Below are positions 24,790-32,511 of a DNA stretch of 40,486 bases, one piece after another. The notes beneath the pieces were generated by a model that worked only from the letters and a program-made list of their open reading frames with translations, was not told the origin of the DNA and made no database searches. A program made the translations under genes and the position numbers. The stretch is taken from positions 1-40,486 of the forward strand of contig CAQRXS010000003.1 in assembly GCA_948874605.1 (NCBI GenBank). Reading direction: 5' to 3'. Numbering within the stretch: position 1 is the first letter of the stretch; the number at the start of each line of letters is the position of its first letter. The DNA is from an uncultured Bacilli bacterium (lineage in GTDB: Bacteria > Bacillota_I > Bacilli_A > RF39 > UBA660).

Positions 24790-24803
24790 AAAACATTTGT
24801 TCG
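24790..24803. promoter_or_regulatory. LexA/DinR (SOS) box of the translesion polymerase operon
   Basis: On the minus strand CGAACAAATGTTTT, 13 of 14 positions of the Bacillus DinR box CGAACRNRYGTTYC. It lies between a probable -10 and the start codon, where bound LexA would block transcription. Shares both half-sites with the recA box (9546-9559). Confidence 0.7.
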
Positions 24804-24808
24804 ACAAA

Positions 24809-24837
24809 ATGGTAACAAAAGAAAATCAAGAATACAA
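24809..24837 (-). promoter_or_regulatory. Probable promoter of the polymerase-yolD operon
   Basis: On the minus strand TTGTAT (plus 24837-24832), 17 bases, TACCAT (plus 24814-24809), immediately upstream of the SOS box. Confidence 0.4.
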
Positions 24838-24884
24838 TTGGTAATATTTGGTACTCATTAAATCGTCAATTTAGAAAAAAATAC

Positions 24885-24912
24885 TTGTATATTTTTAAAT
24901 TTGTTTTAAAAT
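24885..24912 (+). promoter_or_regulatory. Promoter of the sortase operon
   Basis: TTGTAT (24885-24890), 16 bases, TAAAAT (24907-24912), 28 bases before the first start. Confidence 0.5.
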
Positions 24913-24940
24913 AAATATAGAGAGAAAGTAGAGGGTAAAA

Positions 24941-25459
24941 ATGAAAAAGATAATCGCATTATTTTTAATTATAATTACAGGAGCAAGTACAGTTACAGTA
25001 AATGCTATGACCAAAGAAGAATTAAAAAATAAATTGTTTGCAACTTATGATTTAAATGGTCACGAATTAAGGGCTAGTGAGGATTATAAAGTACAGTTTG
25101 AAAGATATCTTAATCAAAATGAATTAAGTGAAAGTGACATGGATTATATTGCAGAAAAATTTGATGAAGCAATAAAAATTTTACAATCAGAAAATATTTC
25201 TTCTTTAGAAGAAATAACAATTTCACAAAAGAGTAAATTAATACCTCTTATCAATGATGTTACAAATCGTACTTCTGTAAAAGCAACAGTAGCGAAAAAT
25301 ACAGTTATTATTTATAATCAAGACGGAACCGAATTTACTAGAGTTACCTTTTTAGTAAAACAAACAGGTCACAGTAATCTTTACTTTATATGCGCACTTG
25401 GCGTTGTAGTTTTAGGGACAATTATAATCGCTAGAAAGATGAAAAAAATAAATGCGTAA
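24941..25459 (+). CDS. Putative sortase substrate with a VKQTG-type sorting signal
   Basis: A 172-residue surface protein with all parts of a sorting cassette. Signal peptide MKKIIALFLIIITGAS with likely cleavage after VNA (about 22); an exported domain of about 115 residues, mostly helical then beta (ATVAKNTVIIYNQDGTEFTRVTF); then VKQTG (139-143), HSN, a hydrophobic helix (about 147-164) and the basic tail RKMKKINA. LPXTG is replaced by V-K-Q-T-G. The adjacent overlapping gene is a sortase, so cognate recognition is a reasonable inference. The exported domain matches no family I know. RBS AGAGGG. Confidence 0.75.
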   Translation: MKKIIALFLIIITGASTVTVNAMTKEELKNKLFATYDLNGHELRASEDYKVQFERYLNQNELSESDMDYIAEKFDEAIKILQSENISSLEEITISQKSKLIPLINDVTNRTSVKATVAKNTVIIYNQDGTEFTRVTFLVKQTGHSNLYFICALGVVVLGTIIIARKMKKINA

Positions 25460-26084
25460 AAATATAATAAAAAAAGGAAAAGAGATAATGAGTGAAATAG
25501 CTCTATCTTTTTTCTTTCTAGCACTCGTTATTGTCCTTGTACATTTCTTTTTTGCGGAAGAAATTAGTCTAGCTGTATCCCTAATAAATAAAATCGCTAT
25601 TGTAGAAAATAAAAAAGCAGAAAATATTACTTTTGACATAACCGCCAAAAGACTCATACATTATCCAAACTATAAGGAAAAATATGCGAATCTAAAAATC
25701 TCATCTATTGATTTAGAATTACCTGTTTATCATGGAGATACTATGGATATTTTAAGAAATGGCGTAGGACATTACGCAGGTTCTTATTTTCCTGGCGAAG
25801 GTGGATCTGTCATCCTAGCAGCTCACAATAATGCTGGTTTTTTTCGAAAACTTCCTGAAATGAATTTAGAAGATAACATTGTGTTAGAAACAGTATATGG
25901 AACTTTTACCTATCAAGTAAAAAAAACTAAAGTAGCTTTAGAAAGCGATTTGTCGAGCTTTCCAATTCAAGAGGAGGAAGAACTATTAATCTTATATACT
26001 TGTTATCCTGTGACGGCAATTGGATATACGAATAAAAGATATGTAGTATATGCTACTAAGGTAGGCGAAGGATATGAAAATTAA
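25452..26084 (+). CDS. Sortase (class D-like)
   Basis: Cysteine transpeptidase that attaches surface proteins to the cell wall or to each other. N-terminal anchor at about 16-34. Catalytic residues are H125 (AAHNNAGFF), C184 (LLILYTCYP, the TLxTC position) and R196 (NKRYVVYAT). GVGHYAGSYFPGEGGSVILAAH is typical of class D/E-like sortases, and the short size without class B inserts agrees. ATG 25452 overlaps the substrate gene by eight bases; ATG 25488 after AAAAGGAAAAGAG is an alternative start that keeps the anchor. It overlaps the next gene by eleven bases, so all three are one operon. Confidence 0.9.
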   Translation: MRKNIIKKGKEIMSEIALSFFFLALVIVLVHFFFAEEISLAVSLINKIAIVENKKAENITFDITAKRLIHYPNYKEKYANLKISSIDLELPVYHGDTMDILRNGVGHYAGSYFPGEGGSVILAAHNNAGFFRKLPEMNLEDNIVLETVYGTFTYQVKKTKVALESDLSSFPIQEEEELLILYTCYPVTAIGYTNKRYVVYATKVGEGYEN

Positions 26085-26868
26085 AATAATAGGAGAATAT
26101 TGTTTAAAATTTATAGAATCTCTTATATTAACAGTGGGCATTTTAAGTGGAATATTGAGTTTTTATACAGGGCAAAATAGGATATTAAAAAAAATAGAAA
26201 AAGAAAATTATATAGAGAATATGACTCATTCTATTCAAGAAGAAATGAAAAATTATACCAATCAATCTGGTTTAGAGAATGAAGTATTAAAAGATATCTT
26301 TTTAGAAGAAGATGTAAGACAAGAAATTTATAAGAAAATAAAGGGAGATAATTCAAGAATACAAACAGATTTTTTAAAGGAAAGTTTAAGAAATAATATT
26401 AATAAATTTTTACAGCAAAATAACCTTTCTGCAGAAGAAGAGTCTTTAAATCGTTTTATAAATCAAATTGCGAGTGTATATGAAGCGGAAATAAACTTAT
26501 ATCAGTATTTTGGTAAAATAATTCTAGGGTTAAAAGTGGCCCATAAATACACTACAATATTATTTGGGATTACATTAGTTTTGATAATCATTAGCCTTCT
26601 TCTTTCTAAAGACAAGAAATGTAACATTACATTATTTACAAGTTCATTTTTACTTGGATTTTTAGTAATTTATATAATAAGAGAAATAGATATAAAACAT
26701 TTATTTATACTTCATCCATTATTTTCTAAGATGATGCAAAATTACATATTAGAAATATTAAAAGGAATGGGACTAGGCAGTTTTATTCTCTTCTGTTTAG
26801 GATTGTGCTTATTTCGAACGTCAAAAATGAAGACAAAGAATAAAGCATCTAGAGAATTTAAGCTCTAA
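26074..26868 (+). CDS. Multi-pass membrane protein of the sortase operon
   Basis: A 264-residue protein of unrecognised family. One N-terminal helix (about 10-28), an extracytoplasmic helical domain rich in Glu, Asn and Lys (about 30-150), then three more helices (about 159-176, 182-200, 229-247) and a basic tail. It overlaps the sortase gene by eleven bases, which implies cotranslation and a joint role. Possibilities are a chaperone or scaffold presenting the substrate to the sortase, but nothing in the sequence proves this. RBS GAAGG is weak, consistent with coupling. Confidence 0.65.
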   Translation: MKIKIIGEYCLKFIESLILTVGILSGILSFYTGQNRILKKIEKENYIENMTHSIQEEMKNYTNQSGLENEVLKDIFLEEDVRQEIYKKIKGDNSRIQTDFLKESLRNNINKFLQQNNLSAEEESLNRFINQIASVYEAEINLYQYFGKIILGLKVAHKYTTILFGITLVLIIISLLLSKDKKCNITLFTSSFLLGFLVIYIIREIDIKHLFILHPLFSKMMQNYILEILKGMGLGSFILFCLGLCLFRTSKMKTKNKASREFKL

Positions 26869-26928
26869 ATTTTATATAAACAACAAAATTTAAAAAGTAA
26901 GAAATCTAAAATAGGAGGTATTAGTATT

Positions 26929-27693
26929 ATGGGATTGGAACAAGAAAAAACAATTTTAAGAAATAAATTATTTGATAAATATTTTGAAGTAGAAGATGGG
27001 ATTTTAGCCACTTCCTTAGTTGAGAAATTATCTTTCGTGCCTGACACCTGGAAAAAGTTACACACTTTATGCGAAAAAAATATTAGTGAATTTGATGCTT
27101 GGAGTAGCTTAAAAAAAATTAAACTGATAGAATATAACCGAAATAAGTATTTAATTTTGAAGGTAGGAGTACTACAACAATATATTATTATAGATATAGA
27201 AACGAAAAAAAACATAACGGAAGAGCGATTTAAAAATGAATTTAATGAAGACTTTTTTATAAACAATTTTAATGAAAGAAAAGGCGATAAAGATTTATTT
27301 AAGTGGTATGATTTAATAGAATACAAAGATGCCGCGGAGTTAATTAGCTTTTATTTTGAAAATAAAGACATATTTTGTTTATCAACCAAAGTACATTATA
27401 GATTAAAAATAGATGAATCTTGGACTTACTTTTCTATTGATTTTGCAAACGCAAAGGCACAAATGGGGTTTCAAACAAAAGATCAATTCTTATATGAGCA
27501 ATTATTTTTAAGATACGATTTAACCCCTAGTGGAATGCAAGACGCTCAAAATAAAATTGGATTAGAAAAGATGCAAGAAATGTTTGAAAGAATAAAAGAT
27601 ATAAAAATTCCAAAGGAAGTTATTCCGTATGATTTATATCAACAGTTCTTAATTCAATCTAATTTTGAAACTAAACTTGTAAAAGTCAAATAA
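26929..27693 (+). CDS. Soluble protein of unknown function
   Basis: A 254-residue cytoplasmic protein without signal or membrane segments. It is rich in aromatic and charged residues, with a central hydrophobic strand pattern (KYLILKVGVLQQYIIIDIE, about 73-91) and a helical C-terminus. No motif I recognise. The start is secure: AGGAGG at good spacing before ATG 26929. It follows the sortase operon by 60 bases on the same strand and ends in a very strong terminator, so it may be the last gene of that transcript. Confidence 0.65.
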   Translation: MGLEQEKTILRNKLFDKYFEVEDGILATSLVEKLSFVPDTWKKLHTLCEKNISEFDAWSSLKKIKLIEYNRNKYLILKVGVLQQYIIIDIETKKNITEERFKNEFNEDFFINNFNERKGDKDLFKWYDLIEYKDAAELISFYFENKDIFCLSTKVHYRLKIDESWTYFSIDFANAKAQMGFQTKDQFLYEQLFLRYDLTPSGMQDAQNKIGLEKMQEMFERIKDIKIPKEVIPYDLYQQFLIQSNFETKLVKVK

Positions 27694-27714
27694 ATACGAA
27701 TTGAATGAATATAA

Positions 27715-27750
27715 AAATATATTGGTTAGAAATAGCTAATATATTTTTTT
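27715..27750 (+). terminator. Strong terminator before the polysaccharide region
   Basis: A 14-pair stem (27715-27728 with 27733-27746, three G-U pairs), GAAA tetraloop, and a T run to 27750. Confidence 0.85.
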
Positions 27751-28114
27751 AAATTTTAACATATATTATTGTAGAACGTTTGTACATATAAAAAACGTTA
27801 AACTTATTGAAAATGAAAAATTTGAATTTTATGCTATTGTATCTTTCTAGATAAATACCTAGCAACTATGAATATGCAACAAGTGATTGTCGTACTCAAG
27901 AACATTTATTTGAATTTAAGATTTTTTATTTAATAACAAGAATAAATTTCATTTTTTTTAACTTTTCCTATTTTTTTTGTAATATTTTTTCAAAAATATA
28001 GCATACTATCATAGTATAAAACAGCAAAGAAAAAACGTTTCAATAAAAAGATAAATATTTTTCAAAATAGAAAGTGGGGGGAAAGTCAAGATTTGTCTGC
28101 TTGGCTTGAAAACT

Positions 28115-28237
28115 ATGATAATAATTTTAATTTTATTAGGAATACTAGTTTTGGTTTTTTTGTGTATGTTAAAATCAGCTGGAAGAGAAGAATTGATTCA
28201 AGAAAATGTTAAATATAGTGTAAATAAAGAAAAATAA
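28115..28237 (+). CDS. Small single-helix membrane peptide, 40 residues
   Basis: ATG 28115 opens MIIILILLGILVLVFLCML, a complete membrane helix, followed by a polar tail KSAGREELIQENVKYS... to TAA 28235-28237. An in-frame TTG at 28106 is an alternative start. The nearest purine tract, GGGGGGAAAG (28076-28085), is too far from the ATG, which lowers confidence. It lies just before the polysaccharide operon; any link is unproven. Confidence 0.4.
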   Translation: MIIILILLGILVLVFLCMLKSAGREELIQENVKYSVNKEK

Positions 28238-28250
28238 TATACTTCTTATC

Positions 28251-28279
28251 TTGTCTATTGTAATGTAAAGTATTATACT
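28251..28279 (+). promoter_or_regulatory. Promoter of the polysaccharide operon
   Basis: TTGTCT (28251-28256), 17 bases, TATACT (28274-28279), 22 bases before the first gene. Confidence 0.6.
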
Positions 28280-28300
28280 AATTACTGTAGGTGAAGTGTT

Positions 28301-29632
28301 ATGGAGAAAAATAGTTTAAAAGATTTATTTGAATACTATAGAGGAAAATTATTAATTCTATTTATCATTACCGTAGTAACGATTGTTATTTCTTGTGTCT
28401 ATGTTATACTTTTTAAAACACCATTGTATCAATCTTATACTACAATAGCTTTAGCAAGAATGAATGAAAGCGAAGCAACAGGAATAACTCAAAACGAAGT
28501 AGCGTTAAATCAAAAATTGGTTTCAACTTATCGAATTATAATTAAAAGCAAAAGAATATTAAATCAAGTAATTCGAAACTTAAATTTACAAGCAAGTTTT
28601 ACAGAATTAAATAATGCCGTAAAAGTTTCAAATGAAAAAGACACTGAGGTAATTCGAATTACAGTACAATATGAAAATGCAACATTAGCAAAAAGTATCG
28701 CTGATGAAATTGCTAAAGTATTTAGTAAAGAAATTGTAAAAATTTATAAGATTGAAAATGTTACTGTAATTGATGAAGGAGAAGTAGCGTCAATCCCATA
28801 TAATATCAATATTACGAAACAAATCCTTTATAGTGCAGTTGGTGGTTTAGTACTAGCGTGTATTATTATCTTTATTTTGTATTATTTTGATACAACAATA
28901 AAAAGTCCAGAAGAGGTGGAAGAAAAAATTGGTTTATCACTTCTTGGAGCTATGCCTGAAACAAAACTTGATAGTGAGCTAATTGTCAATCAAAAACCAC
29001 ATTCAAGCTTAAGTGAAACTGTAAAAAATGTTCGTACCAATTTATTATTTTCTTCTTTGGACAAAAAGTTAAAAAGTATTTTAATTACAAGTTCCATTGC
29101 TGGAGAAGGAAAAAGTTTTATCAGTGCAAACTTAGCTATAGCTTTTGCTCAAATAGGGAATAAAGTATTAATTGTAGATTGCGATATGAGAAGAGGACGG
29201 ATGCACAAAATATTCCATTTGGAAAACGAAAATGGGTTGTCAAATTTATTAATGAAAGATGTAAAAACAGAATATGAAAATCACATTCAAAAAACGAAAA
29301 TTAAAAACTTATCTGTAATAACTAGAGGAATTATTCCAAGCAATCCAAGTGAAATTTTGGCTAGTGAAAAAAATAAAACCTTAGTAGAAGTATTAAAGAA
29401 AAAATATGATTTAATTATTTTTGACGGAGCTCCATTGTGTGGAATTTCCGATTCAGCTATTATGTCTGAATTAGTAGATAAAATTGTAGTTGTAAGTGCA
29501 TACAAACAAACAAAAATAGAAGAATTACAAAATACTACAAAAAGTTTAGAACAATTCCATGACAAAATTGCTGGTGTAATTGTAAATAAAATCGAACCAA
29601 GAAAAGATAGATACTATCATTATTATGACTAA
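28301..29632 (+). CDS. Fused Wzz-type chain-length regulator and BY-kinase
   Basis: Controls polysaccharide chain length and export. Residues 1-200 are the Wzz/CpsC part: two helices (about 18-38, 175-196) flanking an extracytoplasmic loop of about 135 residues. Residues 205-443 are the CpsD/Wzc tyrosine autokinase with Walker A AGEGKS (267-272), Walker A' VDCDMR (292-297), a Walker B LIIFDGAPL and a C-terminal Tyr cluster RYYHYYD (437-443). In most Bacillota these halves are separate genes (CpsC/CpsD, EpsA/EpsB); here they form one 443-residue chain with a much shorter outer domain than proteobacterial Wzc. RBS TAGGTGAAG. A hairpin follows, but the next gene has its own promoter. Confidence 0.9.
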   Translation: MEKNSLKDLFEYYRGKLLILFIITVVTIVISCVYVILFKTPLYQSYTTIALARMNESEATGITQNEVALNQKLVSTYRIIIKSKRILNQVIRNLNLQASFTELNNAVKVSNEKDTEVIRITVQYENATLAKSIADEIAKVFSKEIVKIYKIENVTVIDEGEVASIPYNINITKQILYSAVGGLVLACIIIFILYYFDTTIKSPEEVEEKIGLSLLGAMPETKLDSELIVNQKPHSSLSETVKNVRTNLLFSSLDKKLKSILITSSIAGEGKSFISANLAIAFAQIGNKVLIVDCDMRRGRMHKIFHLENENGLSNLLMKDVKTEYENHIQKTKIKNLSVITRGIIPSNPSEILASEKNKTLVEVLKKKYDLIIFDGAPLCGISDSAIMSELVDKIVVVSAYKQTKIEELQNTTKSLEQFHDKIAGVIVNKIEPRKDRYYHYYD

Positions 29633-29636
29633 AAAG

Positions 29637-29663
29637 TATGAAGAAAACATTCATATTTTTTTT
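29637..29663 (+). terminator. Terminator or attenuator after the Wzz/BY-kinase gene
   Basis: TATGAA (29637-29642), loop GAAAACA, TTCATA (29650-29655), then eight T. It may make the chain-length gene a separate or partly uncoupled transcript. Confidence 0.6.
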
Positions 29664-29696
29664 ATAAACAAAAGACCAATATTCCTTTAATTTCCT

Positions 29697-29725
29697 TTGA
29701 ATTTTAAAAAGAGTTGTGATAAAAT
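29697..29725 (+). promoter_or_regulatory. Promoter of the glycosyltransferase operon
   Basis: TTGAAT (29697-29702), 17 bases, TAAAAT (29720-29725) with TG one base upstream (extended -10). Confidence 0.6.
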
Positions 29726-29750
29726 ACTTTTAGATTAGGAAGTGTTTTTG

Positions 29751-30377
29751 ATGTATGAAGTATTGAAAAGATTTTTTGATTTAGTATTTGCTCTTATATT
29801 AATTGTTATTTTTTCTCCAATTATGCTTCTTGTGGCCATTGCTATTAAACTTGATAGTGAAGGACCAGCTATATTTGTTCAAACTAGAAGTGGAAAAAAT
29901 GGTAAAGAATTTAAAATGTATAAATTTCGTAGTATGAGCAGTAATAACGATGTACATAATTTTACAACAGAAAATAAACTTACAACGGTAGGAAAATTTA
30001 TTCGTTCTACAAGTCTAGATGAATTACCACAACTATTCAATATTGTGAAAGGCGAAATGTCTTTTATTGGACCTCGTCCTTGGATTACAGACTATGAAAA
30101 ATATTTTACGAAAGATCAAAAAAGAAGATTAGAAGTATTACCAGGAATTACAGGCCTTGCTCAAGCAAGTGGAAGAAATGATTTGTCGGTAAAAGAAAAA
30201 ATAAAACTAGATATTTACTACGTGGATCATATGTCACTATGGATGGATATTAAAGTCATAGTTGGAACAGTAAAAGCAGTATTGTCTAAAGAAGGGGCCG
30301 AACTACCGAAAATTGGAATAAAAAATGAATTAGAAGAATTAAAAGAGCAACCAAAAGAAGAGAAAGCGACGGCTTAA
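29751..30377 (+). CDS. Initiating sugar-1-phosphate transferase (polyprenol-P)
   Basis: Starts repeat-unit assembly by moving a sugar phosphate from a nucleotide sugar to undecaprenyl phosphate. The 208-residue protein is the minimal catalytic form: one membrane or re-entrant helix (about 10-33), then QTRSGKNGKEFKMYKFRSM, the STSLDELPQLFNIVKGEMSFIGPRP block with the catalytic Asp-Glu pair, and LPGITGLAQASGRN. This is the bacterial sugar transferase family (PF02397; EpsL, WbaP C-terminal type). The sugar cannot be predicted. ATG 29751 after AGGAAGTG is preferred over GTG 29742. It heads an operon in which the following genes are closely spaced or overlapping. Confidence 0.93.
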   Translation: MYEVLKRFFDLVFALILIVIFSPIMLLVAIAIKLDSEGPAIFVQTRSGKNGKEFKMYKFRSMSSNNDVHNFTTENKLTTVGKFIRSTSLDELPQLFNIVKGEMSFIGPRPWITDYEKYFTKDQKRRLEVLPGITGLAQASGRNDLSVKEKIKLDIYYVDHMSLWMDIKVIVGTVKAVLSKEGAELPKIGIKNELEELKEQPKEEKATA

Positions 30378-30382
30378 GTAAG

Positions 30383-32497
30383 ATGAAAAAGGTACTAATC
30401 ACAGCTACAGTTGATTCTCATATACTGTCCTTTCATCTTCCGTTTTTAAAAGATTTTAAAGATTCAGGATACGAAGTTCACGTCGCCACAAATGGAACAG
30501 AAGAGATTCCATATTGTGATATAAGACATACAATTTCTTTTGAACGAAGCCCACTAAACTTTAAAAATTTAAAAGCAATAAAACAACTAAAAAAATTATT
30601 AGAAGAAGAATGCTTTGATATTGTTTTTACAAATACACCGATGGGAAGTGTGGTAACACGACTTGCATGTAAAAAAATGCGTGGGAAAAAGCCAAGAGTA
30701 ATTTATATGGCTCATGGGCTTCATTTTTACAAAGGAGCAAGTAAGAAAAATTGGTTTTTGTTTTATCCAGTAGAAAAATATTTGTCAAAATTTACAGATA
30801 CGTTAATTTTAATTAACCAAGAAGATTATGCATTTGCTAAGAAAAAATTTAAATGTACAGATGTACAATATCTTCCAGGTGTTGGGATAGATTCCAAAAA
30901 ATTTAATTTTAAATTAACAAAAGAAGAAGAACAAAAACTGCGTGAGTCATTAAAATTATCAAAAAAAGATTTTGTTTTAATCTACCCAGCCGAACTAAAC
31001 AAAAATAAAAACCAAAGTCTTTTAATAGAAGTAATGAGCGATTTAATCTACAAGTATCCCAATATCCATCTATTATTACCAGGAATAGACTCTTATAATG
31101 GATACTATCAAAACCTTGTAAAAAAAATGGGACTGGATAAAAATATTCACTTCTTAGGATATCGAAAAGATATTCCAAAATTATTGAAAATATCAGATGT
31201 ATCAGTCGCATCAAGCCACAGAGAAGGACTGGCAGTAAATATTATGGAAGCTATGGCAAGTGGACTTCCAATAGTTGCCACAAATGTCAGAGGGCAAAGA
31301 GACTTAATAGAAGACCACAAAAATGGTTTTATTGTTGAGTTAAATGATGTTTCAGCTTTTTCCAATGCAATCGAAAAATTGTATAACGACAAAAAATTAT
31401 ATCAAAAAATGAGTCGAGAAAACGAGCAAATGAGCAAAAAATATCAATTAGATATTATTTTGAAAGAATGGCGAAAAATTATTTATAAAAAGAAAACTGT
31501 AATGCATGTTCTAGCTAGCAATAAATATTCAGGTGCTGAGAATGTAATATGTACAATAATTTCGAATACAAATGACGAATATATGCATTATTATTGCTCA
31601 CCAGATGGTCCTATAAAAAATACGTTACAAGAAAGAAAGATAAATTTTGTTCCACTAAAAAAATTAAATTTTTTTGAATTAAAAAAAATAATAAAAAGAT
31701 ATAATCCAGATATTATTCATGCCCATGATTTTAAAGCAAGCTGTCTAGTAAGTGTTATTACAAATAATAAAAAGAAAATTAGTCATTTACATCAAAATCC
31801 ACTATGGATGAAAGAAAAAGGTATAAAGGCTTTTCTTTATAAAATATGCTCTAGAAAATTTCAAAAAATTATTGTGGTTTCTAAAGCCATCGAACAAGAA
31901 TATACTTATAAAAATTCCATTGCTCCAAAATGCGTGGAAATTACCAATATAGTTGAGAAAGATATGGTTATAGAAAAAGCCAAAGAAAAATATTTAAAAA
32001 ACTTTGACATTGCTTTTTTTGGAAGAATTACAACAGAAAAACAACCTTTAAAGTTAATTGAAATAATAAAGGAATATGAACAAAAATATGAACCCTTAAA
32101 TGTGTGTTTTGTAGGTGGTGGAGACTTAAAGCCACAATGTATGGCTAAAATAAAAGAATTAAATTTAAAATCTACTTTTGAATTTTTAGGCTTTCAAGAA
32201 AATCCTTTCAAAATCATAAAAAATTGTAAATGTGTTCTAATGCCATCCCTGTTTGAAGGATTTGGCTTAACTGCCGTAGAAAGTATGCTTTTAGGTTGCC
32301 CTGTTTTGAATAGTGGGGCAGGCGGACTAAAAAAAATATTTGGAGAAGATTCTTGGTATATTTGTAAATCAATGAAAGAATACATAGAAAAGATGCATGT
32401 TATTTTAATACAAGAAGAAATTCCTAAAGTAGATATTGAAGAATATACAAATAAAGAAAAATTTGCCACGAAAATAAAGAATATTTATAAAGAATAG
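30383..32497 (+). CDS. Tandem GT4 glycosyltransferase (two enzymes in one chain)
   Basis: A 704-residue fusion of two complete GT-B enzymes. Residues 1-370 are an EpsD-like family 4 transferase (MKKVLITATVDSHILSFH opening, YMAHGLHFYKG, EX7E at E281-E289). A short basic linker (IIYKKK, about 367-372) is followed by a second enzyme opening TVMHVLASNKYSGAENV, with HAHDFKAS and its own EX7E at E625-E633. Each half has donor- and acceptor-side domains, so both could be active and add two successive sugars. The start is five bases after the previous stop with no strong RBS, consistent with coupling. I see no frameshift at the junction. Confidence 0.9.
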   Translation: MKKVLITATVDSHILSFHLPFLKDFKDSGYEVHVATNGTEEIPYCDIRHTISFERSPLNFKNLKAIKQLKKLLEEECFDIVFTNTPMGSVVTRLACKKMRGKKPRVIYMAHGLHFYKGASKKNWFLFYPVEKYLSKFTDTLILINQEDYAFAKKKFKCTDVQYLPGVGIDSKKFNFKLTKEEEQKLRESLKLSKKDFVLIYPAELNKNKNQSLLIEVMSDLIYKYPNIHLLLPGIDSYNGYYQNLVKKMGLDKNIHFLGYRKDIPKLLKISDVSVASSHREGLAVNIMEAMASGLPIVATNVRGQRDLIEDHKNGFIVELNDVSAFSNAIEKLYNDKKLYQKMSRENEQMSKKYQLDIILKEWRKIIYKKKTVMHVLASNKYSGAENVICTIISNTNDEYMHYYCSPDGPIKNTLQERKINFVPLKKLNFFELKKIIKRYNPDIIHAHDFKASCLVSVITNNKKKISHLHQNPLWMKEKGIKAFLYKICSRKFQKIIVVSKAIEQEYTYKNSIAPKCVEITNIVEKDMVIEKAKEKYLKNFDIAFFGRITTEKQPLKLIEIIKEYEQKYEPLNVCFVGGGDLKPQCMAKIKELNLKSTFEFLGFQENPFKIIKNCKCVLMPSLFEGFGLTAVESMLLGCPVLNSGAGGLKKIFGEDSWYICKSMKEYIEKMHVILIQEEIPKVDIEEYTNKEKFATKIKNIYKE

Positions 32498-32511
32498 AAG
32501 TGAGGTGCCTT

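Larger units (their letters stand above)
27753..28300. other. Intergenic region upstream of the polysaccharide operon
   Basis: About 550 very AT-rich bases. Contents seen: an inverted repeat AACGTTT (27775-27781) / AAACGTT (27793-27799), another AAACGTT at 28033-28039, a small membrane-peptide ORF (28115-28237) preceded by a run of six G, and the operon promoter (28251-28279). No large gene. The repeats could be regulator sites, but AAACGTTT is self-complementary and the evidence is thin. Confidence 0.4.

Noticed and set aside
27775..28039. Repeated AAACGTT as regulator sites before the polysaccharide operon
   Set aside because: Only three copies over 260 bases, partly self-complementary, and not positioned consistently relative to the promoter.
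28093..28206. Alternative 37-codon frame from TTG 28093 after GGGGGGAAAG
   Set aside because: Better RBS spacing than the membrane peptide, but the product has no recognisable character and overlaps the frame encoding a complete membrane helix; kept as a caution only.
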